Assembly (NCBI GenBank): GCA_910579145.1
Contig: CAJTTQ010000029.1
Coordinates: forward strand, 1-8,361
Source: an uncultured Eubacterium sp.
GTDB taxonomy: Bacteria; Bacillota; Clostridia; Lachnospirales; Lachnospiraceae
DNA length: 8,361 nucleotides
Direction: 5' to 3'
A program made the position numbers and the translations under genes. The stretch's first letter is position 1, and the number at the start of each line of letters is the position of its first letter. Shown one piece after another: positions 5,397 to 8,361 of this stretch. The notes below the pieces were generated by a model, which was not told where the DNA came from, ran no database searches, and saw nothing but the letters and a program-made list of their open reading frames with translations.

Positions 5397-5513
5397 AGTG
5401 TGAATAGAGCAAGGTGCTGCAGGCAGCGCCTTGCAAGAAACTACGTGATGAGGTTAATGACTCCATGGGAGACATTCGAATCCGTAGTTTCATTCACACT
5501 TCGTCAATACCTC
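5397..5513. other. Candidate structured RNA or palindromic element (three-way junction with possible pseudoknot)
   Basis: This fills the spacer immediately downstream of galM. The outer stem AGTGTGAAT/ATTCACACT is at 5397-5405 and 5492-5500. Inside it is a 12-pair hairpin with arms 5409-5420 and 5423-5434 (one T-G pair), and a 9-pair stem GAAACTACG/CGTAGTTTC at 5437-5445 and 5483-5491. The 3' side of that stem abuts the outer stem with no gap. Within the third arm AATG-a-CTCC pairs with GGAG-a-CATT (5456-5464, 5468-5476). The interior segment GAGGTTAATGAC (5450-5461) is also complementary, at 10 of 12 positions, to GTCAATACCTC (5503-5513) outside the outer stem, which would make a pseudoknot or an alternative fold. 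The one wobble pair favours plus-strand RNA, whereas read-through from galM would give minus-strand RNA. There is no coding potential and no match to a family I can name. Confidence 0.6.
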
Positions 5514-5516
5514 AGA

Positions 5517-6554
5517 TCAGCAGAATCGGTAGATCGTCGTCGACGTAAATGTCTCTCCGGCTTTTAACACGCAGGAATCAAAAGATGGCACATGGATGGA
5601 ATTTGGGAAAAACTGCGTTTCAAAGCACACGCCGTTCCTCTTCGTGTAAACGCTTCCACCTTTACCAATCTCTTTTTCGATAAAATTGCCCGTGTAGAGC
5701 TGCATGCCCGGAAGATCGGTATAGACTTCCATCGTGCGCCCGGAACGATCCTCTGAAAGCTCCGCCACTTTTTCCAGCACTCCGGATTTTTTATCCAGCG
5801 CGTAATTGTGGTCATAACCGCCGGCGATCACGAGTGGCTTGTAATCGGCCCCGATATCGTCGCCGATCGCCTTTTTCGTACGGAAATCCATCGGCGTTCC
5901 CGTCACATCCACGATCGTTCCATTCGGGATCAGATCGTCGCTCGTCTCGGTAAAGCCATTTGCCTTGATCCATACGTTGTGATCCGTGATCTCTCCGCCA
6001 TCATGCCCTTTCAGATTAAAATAAGAATGGTTCGTCATATTGCACAGTGTGTCCTGATCCGATTTTGCCGTATACGTGATCTTCAGTTCATTGTCGTCCG
6101 TCAGCGTATAGGTCACGCTAAGGTCGAGATTTCCGGGATACCCCTGTTCCATATGCGGACTCGTGCGGGAAAATGTCACGCTGTCGTCGCTCGTCTCCAC
6201 CTGATACATCAATTTGTGATAGCCCGGCGTACCACCGTGCAGATTATTTTCACCGTCATTTTTTTCAAGTTCATAGGTGACGCCATTTAATTCAAATGAC
6301 GCGCCGCCGATCCGGTTTCCATGTCTGCCGATCAGGGCGCCAAAGAAACAGCCGTTTGCCTCATAGGCGGCCACATCATCATATCCAAGCACCACGTCGT
6401 CCAGCTTGCCGTCCTTGTCCGGCACGAACAGCGATACGATGATCGCGCCGTAATCAATGAATTCGGCCTTCATGCCATTTTTGTTCTCCAGCGTGTAACA
6501 CGTCACTTCTTCCCCATTCTTCGTCGTTCCAAATTGCTTTGCCTGCACACTCAC
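5517..6554 (-). CDS. galM: Aldose 1-epimerase (galactose mutarotase)
   Basis: Interconverts the alpha and beta anomers of hexoses such as galactose and glucose, feeding the Leloir pathway; cytoplasmic. The 345 residues match the family length. The beta-sandwich signature residues are present in order: GRHGNRI (76-82, with N80 and R81), NLHGG with H106, TNHSYFNL with H176 (general acid), YDHNY with D248, and FETQFFPNS with E312 (general base). No signal peptide is seen. The start is GTG at 6554-6552, with AAGGAGG 8 bases upstream inside the last codons of aspS; an ATG seven bases earlier, overlapping the aspS stop as ATGA, is in another frame and too close to the ribosome binding site. The 3-base gap to aspS implies co-transcription and translational coupling with the synthetase gene, not with galactose genes, so sugar-specific control is not evident here. 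Confidence 0.96.
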   Translation of the reverse strand: MSVQAKQFGTTKNGEEVTCYTLENKNGMKAEFIDYGAIIVSLFVPDKDGKLDDVVLGYDDVAAYEANGCFFGALIGRHGNRIGGASFELNGVTYELEKNDGENNLHGGTPGYHKLMYQVETSDDSVTFSRTSPHMEQGYPGNLDLSVTYTLTDDNELKITYTAKSDQDTLCNMTNHSYFNLKGHDGGEITDHNVWIKANGFTETSDDLIPNGTIVDVTGTPMDFRTKKAIGDDIGADYKPLVIAGGYDHNYALDKKSGVLEKVAELSEDRSGRTMEVYTDLPGMQLYTGNFIEKEIGKGGSVYTKRNGVCFETQFFPNSIHVPSFDSCVLKAGETFTSTTIYRFC

Positions 6555-6557
6555 GAT

Positions 6558-8360
6558 TCATTCCTCCTTTTCTATCTCTTCCTTTTTTACCTCGATACAA
6601 AGTTCCTCCAGCTGTTTTTCGTCTACCACATCCGGGGCCGCCGTCAGCGGACACGACGCGTCTTTCACTTTCGGGAACGCGATCACTTCGCGGATGTTAT
6701 CCTCTTTTGCCATCAGCATAACGAGGCGGTCAAACCCGTAGGCAAGCCCCGCATGCGGCGGCACGCCGTACTCAAACGCGCGCAGCAGGAAGCCAAACTG
6801 CTCTTTAGCCGCCTCCTTCGTAAAGCCGAGGCACTCAAACATTTTCTCCTGTATATCATTCTGGTGGATACGCACCGATCCCCCACCGAGTTCCGTACCG
6901 TTCAGCACGATATCGTATGCCCTCGCCCGCACCTTTCCCGGCTCCTGATCGATCAGAGGAAGGTCCTCCTCCATCGGCATCGTAAACGGATGGTGCATCG
7001 CCTGGTAGCGCCCGAGATCCTCGTTGTACTCCAAAAGCGGAAATTCCGTGACCCACAGAAAATGATAGGTATTTTTATCGAGAAGCTCCAGCTGCCTCGC
7101 CAGTTCCAGGCGCAAGTTCCCCAGTACATCGTACACGACCTTATCCTTATCAGCGGCAAACAAAAGCAGATCGCCCGGCTCGCCGTCCATCGCCTCTACG
7201 AGCGCCTGAAGCTCGTCCTCCGTCATAAATTTCGCGAACGAAGATTTCAGGCTTCCATCCGGCTGAATGCTCACATAGGCCAGTCCCTTTGCCCCAAAAT
7301 CTTTGGCGAAATCCACAAGTTTATCAATCTTCTTGCGCGGCATCGCTCCCTGCCCTTTCGCGTTGATGCCCCGCACGGAACCACCCGCCGAAACCGCGCC
7401 GGTAAACACGCCGAACCCACAGTCCCGAACGAGCTCCGTCACATCACAAAGTTCCATGCCAAACCGCGTATCCGGCTTATCCGAACCGAAACGGTCCATC
7501 GCTTCCTGCCAGGTCATACGCGGAAATGGCAGCGTAAGTTCCTGCCCGAGCACCTCTTTCCACAATCTTTTCAACAGGCGCTCGTTCACATCGATCACAT
7601 CATCTTCGTCTACAAACGAAAGCTCCATATCGATCTGCGTAAACTCAGGCTGCCGGTCAGCGCGCAGATCCTCGTCGCGGAAACATTTTGTGATCTGGAA
7701 ATACCTGTCGTACCCGGAACACATCAAAAGCTGCTTAAACAACTGCGGCGACTGCGGGAGCGCGTAAAAACTGCCCGGATGCACGCGGCTCGGCACGAGA
7801 TAATCCCTGGCGCCCTCCGGTGTACTCTTCGTCAGCATCGGCGTCTCGATCTCCAAAAAACCCTCTTCTGCCAGAAACTGCCTGACCAGCATCGCGATCC
7901 GGCTGCGCATCATGAGATTTCGCTGCAGATCCGGACGTCTCAGATCCAAAAAACGATAGTGAAGCCGGATGTCATCTTTCGTGCGGCTGTCCTCCTCGAT
8001 CGGAAACGGCGGTGTCTCCGACTCCGAGAGAATGCGGATCTCCTTCGCCCGCACCTCGATCGATCCGGTCAGCAGATTTTCATTTACGGCTCCCGAACGG
8101 TGCTCCACCGTACCAGTTACGGCCACAACAAACTCCGCGCGCAGTTTCGCCGCCTTTTCAAACGCCTCTTCTGCCGTCTCCCCCTGCTCAAAAATCAGCT
8201 GTATGATCCCCGTGCGGTCGCGGAGATCCACGAAAATGATACCGCCCTTATTTCTGCTCTTCTGTACCCAGCCCATCACGGTCACAGTCTGCCCGATGTG
8301 CTCTTTTGTCATCTCCGCACACCGGCATGTCCGCCGCAGGCCCTTCATTGATTCTGCCAT
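6558..8360 (-). CDS. aspS: Aspartyl-tRNA synthetase (bacterial type)
   Basis: Class IIb aminoacyl-tRNA synthetase that attaches aspartate to tRNA(Asp), and possibly also to tRNA(Asn) if it is a non-discriminating form. The 600 residues agree with the bacterial type. The N-terminal OB-fold anticodon-binding domain (about 1-110) contains WVQKSRNKGGIIFVDLRD (31-48). The catalytic core has the motif 1 region (163-179, FLAEEGFLEIETPML), QSPQLFKQ (203-210), motif 2 FRDEDLRADRQPEF (227-240) and motif 3 GLAYGFDRLVML (538-549). The bacterial GAD insertion lies at about 295-410. The start ATG is one base from the window edge, so its ribosome binding site cannot be seen; Met5 (MKGLRRT) is an alternative but has no Shine-Dalgarno in front. 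The end overlaps the galM ribosome binding site. By analogy with related genomes hisS may lie upstream; that is inference. Confidence 0.97.
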   Translation of the reverse strand: MAESMKGLRRTCRCAEMTKEHIGQTVTVMGWVQKSRNKGGIIFVDLRDRTGIIQLIFEQGETAEEAFEKAAKLRAEFVVAVTGTVEHRSGAVNENLLTGSIEVRAKEIRILSESETPPFPIEEDSRTKDDIRLHYRFLDLRRPDLQRNLMMRSRIAMLVRQFLAEEGFLEIETPMLTKSTPEGARDYLVPSRVHPGSFYALPQSPQLFKQLLMCSGYDRYFQITKCFRDEDLRADRQPEFTQIDMELSFVDEDDVIDVNERLLKRLWKEVLGQELTLPFPRMTWQEAMDRFGSDKPDTRFGMELCDVTELVRDCGFGVFTGAVSAGGSVRGINAKGQGAMPRKKIDKLVDFAKDFGAKGLAYVSIQPDGSLKSSFAKFMTEDELQALVEAMDGEPGDLLLFAADKDKVVYDVLGNLRLELARQLELLDKNTYHFLWVTEFPLLEYNEDLGRYQAMHHPFTMPMEEDLPLIDQEPGKVRARAYDIVLNGTELGGGSVRIHQNDIQEKMFECLGFTKEAAKEQFGFLLRAFEYGVPPHAGLAYGFDRLVMLMAKEDNIREVIAFPKVKDASCPLTAAPDVVDEKQLEELCIEVKKEEIEKEE

Positions 8361-8361
8361 C

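Noticed and set aside
5473..5491. T-loop-like TTCGAATCC suggesting a tRNA
   Set aside because: The bases on either side do not form a T-stem, and no acceptor, D or anticodon arm can be placed around it.
5502..5507. TTGACG on the minus strand as a -35 element after galM
   Set aside because: 17 bases downstream is CGGATT, not a -10 element, and the bases are better explained by the inverted repeats.
6321..8351. 676-codon open frame on the plus strand
   Set aside because: It lies exactly opposite aspS and the start of galM, and its product is Arg/His/Leu-rich without any domain. It is a shadow caused by the codon usage of two genes with full catalytic motifs.
1..8361. CRISPR array, rRNA, insertion sequence or integrase
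   Set aside because: No regularly spaced direct repeats, rRNA stretches, transposase or recombinase reading frames were seen; the repeats here are local inverted repeats.

Overview
The window reads as chromosomal DNA of a Gram-positive Clostridia bacterium, probably a Lachnospiraceae-like gut anaerobe. The basis is strong AAGGAG/AAGGAGG ribosome binding sites, GTG and TTG starts backed by good Shine-Dalgarno sequences, the flavour of the proteins (FabV/Ter, hemolysin III, bacterial AspRS, DUF3791) and the packing of all genes on one strand. The genus is inference. All supported genes lie on the minus strand, so transcription runs from the high to the low coordinates.

Right part (about 8360 to 2660) is housekeeping DNA. 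aspS (aspartyl-tRNA synthetase) is followed 3 bases later by galM (aldose 1-epimerase), whose ribosome binding site lies in the end of aspS. About 300 bases without a gene follow. They are packed with perfect inverted repeats: a three-way-junction-like fold with a possible pseudoknot, plus two more hairpins. Then come a small two-helix membrane protein of unknown function, a palindrome-rich spacer, a hemolysin III/PAQR-type membrane protein, another hairpin-rich spacer, and fabV (NADH-dependent enoyl-ACP/enoyl-CoA reductase) with its own promoter.

Left part (about 2493 to 1) is visibly more AT-rich and looks like an accessory defence cassette. A near-consensus promoter drives hsdM (type I restriction-modification methyltransferase, TTG start). 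Next come a class III Fic protein with a C-terminal self-inhibitory motif and, running off the window edge, the first 59 residues of a DUF3791 protein that is too short to be picked up as a long ORF. hsdS and hsdR are not in the window and would be expected beyond position 1. The modification subunit, a probable AMP-transferase and a DUF3791 protein in one transcription unit is the most system-like content here. The structured intergenic region at 5340-5513 is the most interesting non-coding signal.

Four reading frames open upstream of the true starts. I corrected fabV, the hemolysin III gene and the small membrane protein to internal starts using ribosome binding sites, and kept galM on GTG and hsdM on TTG for the same reason.
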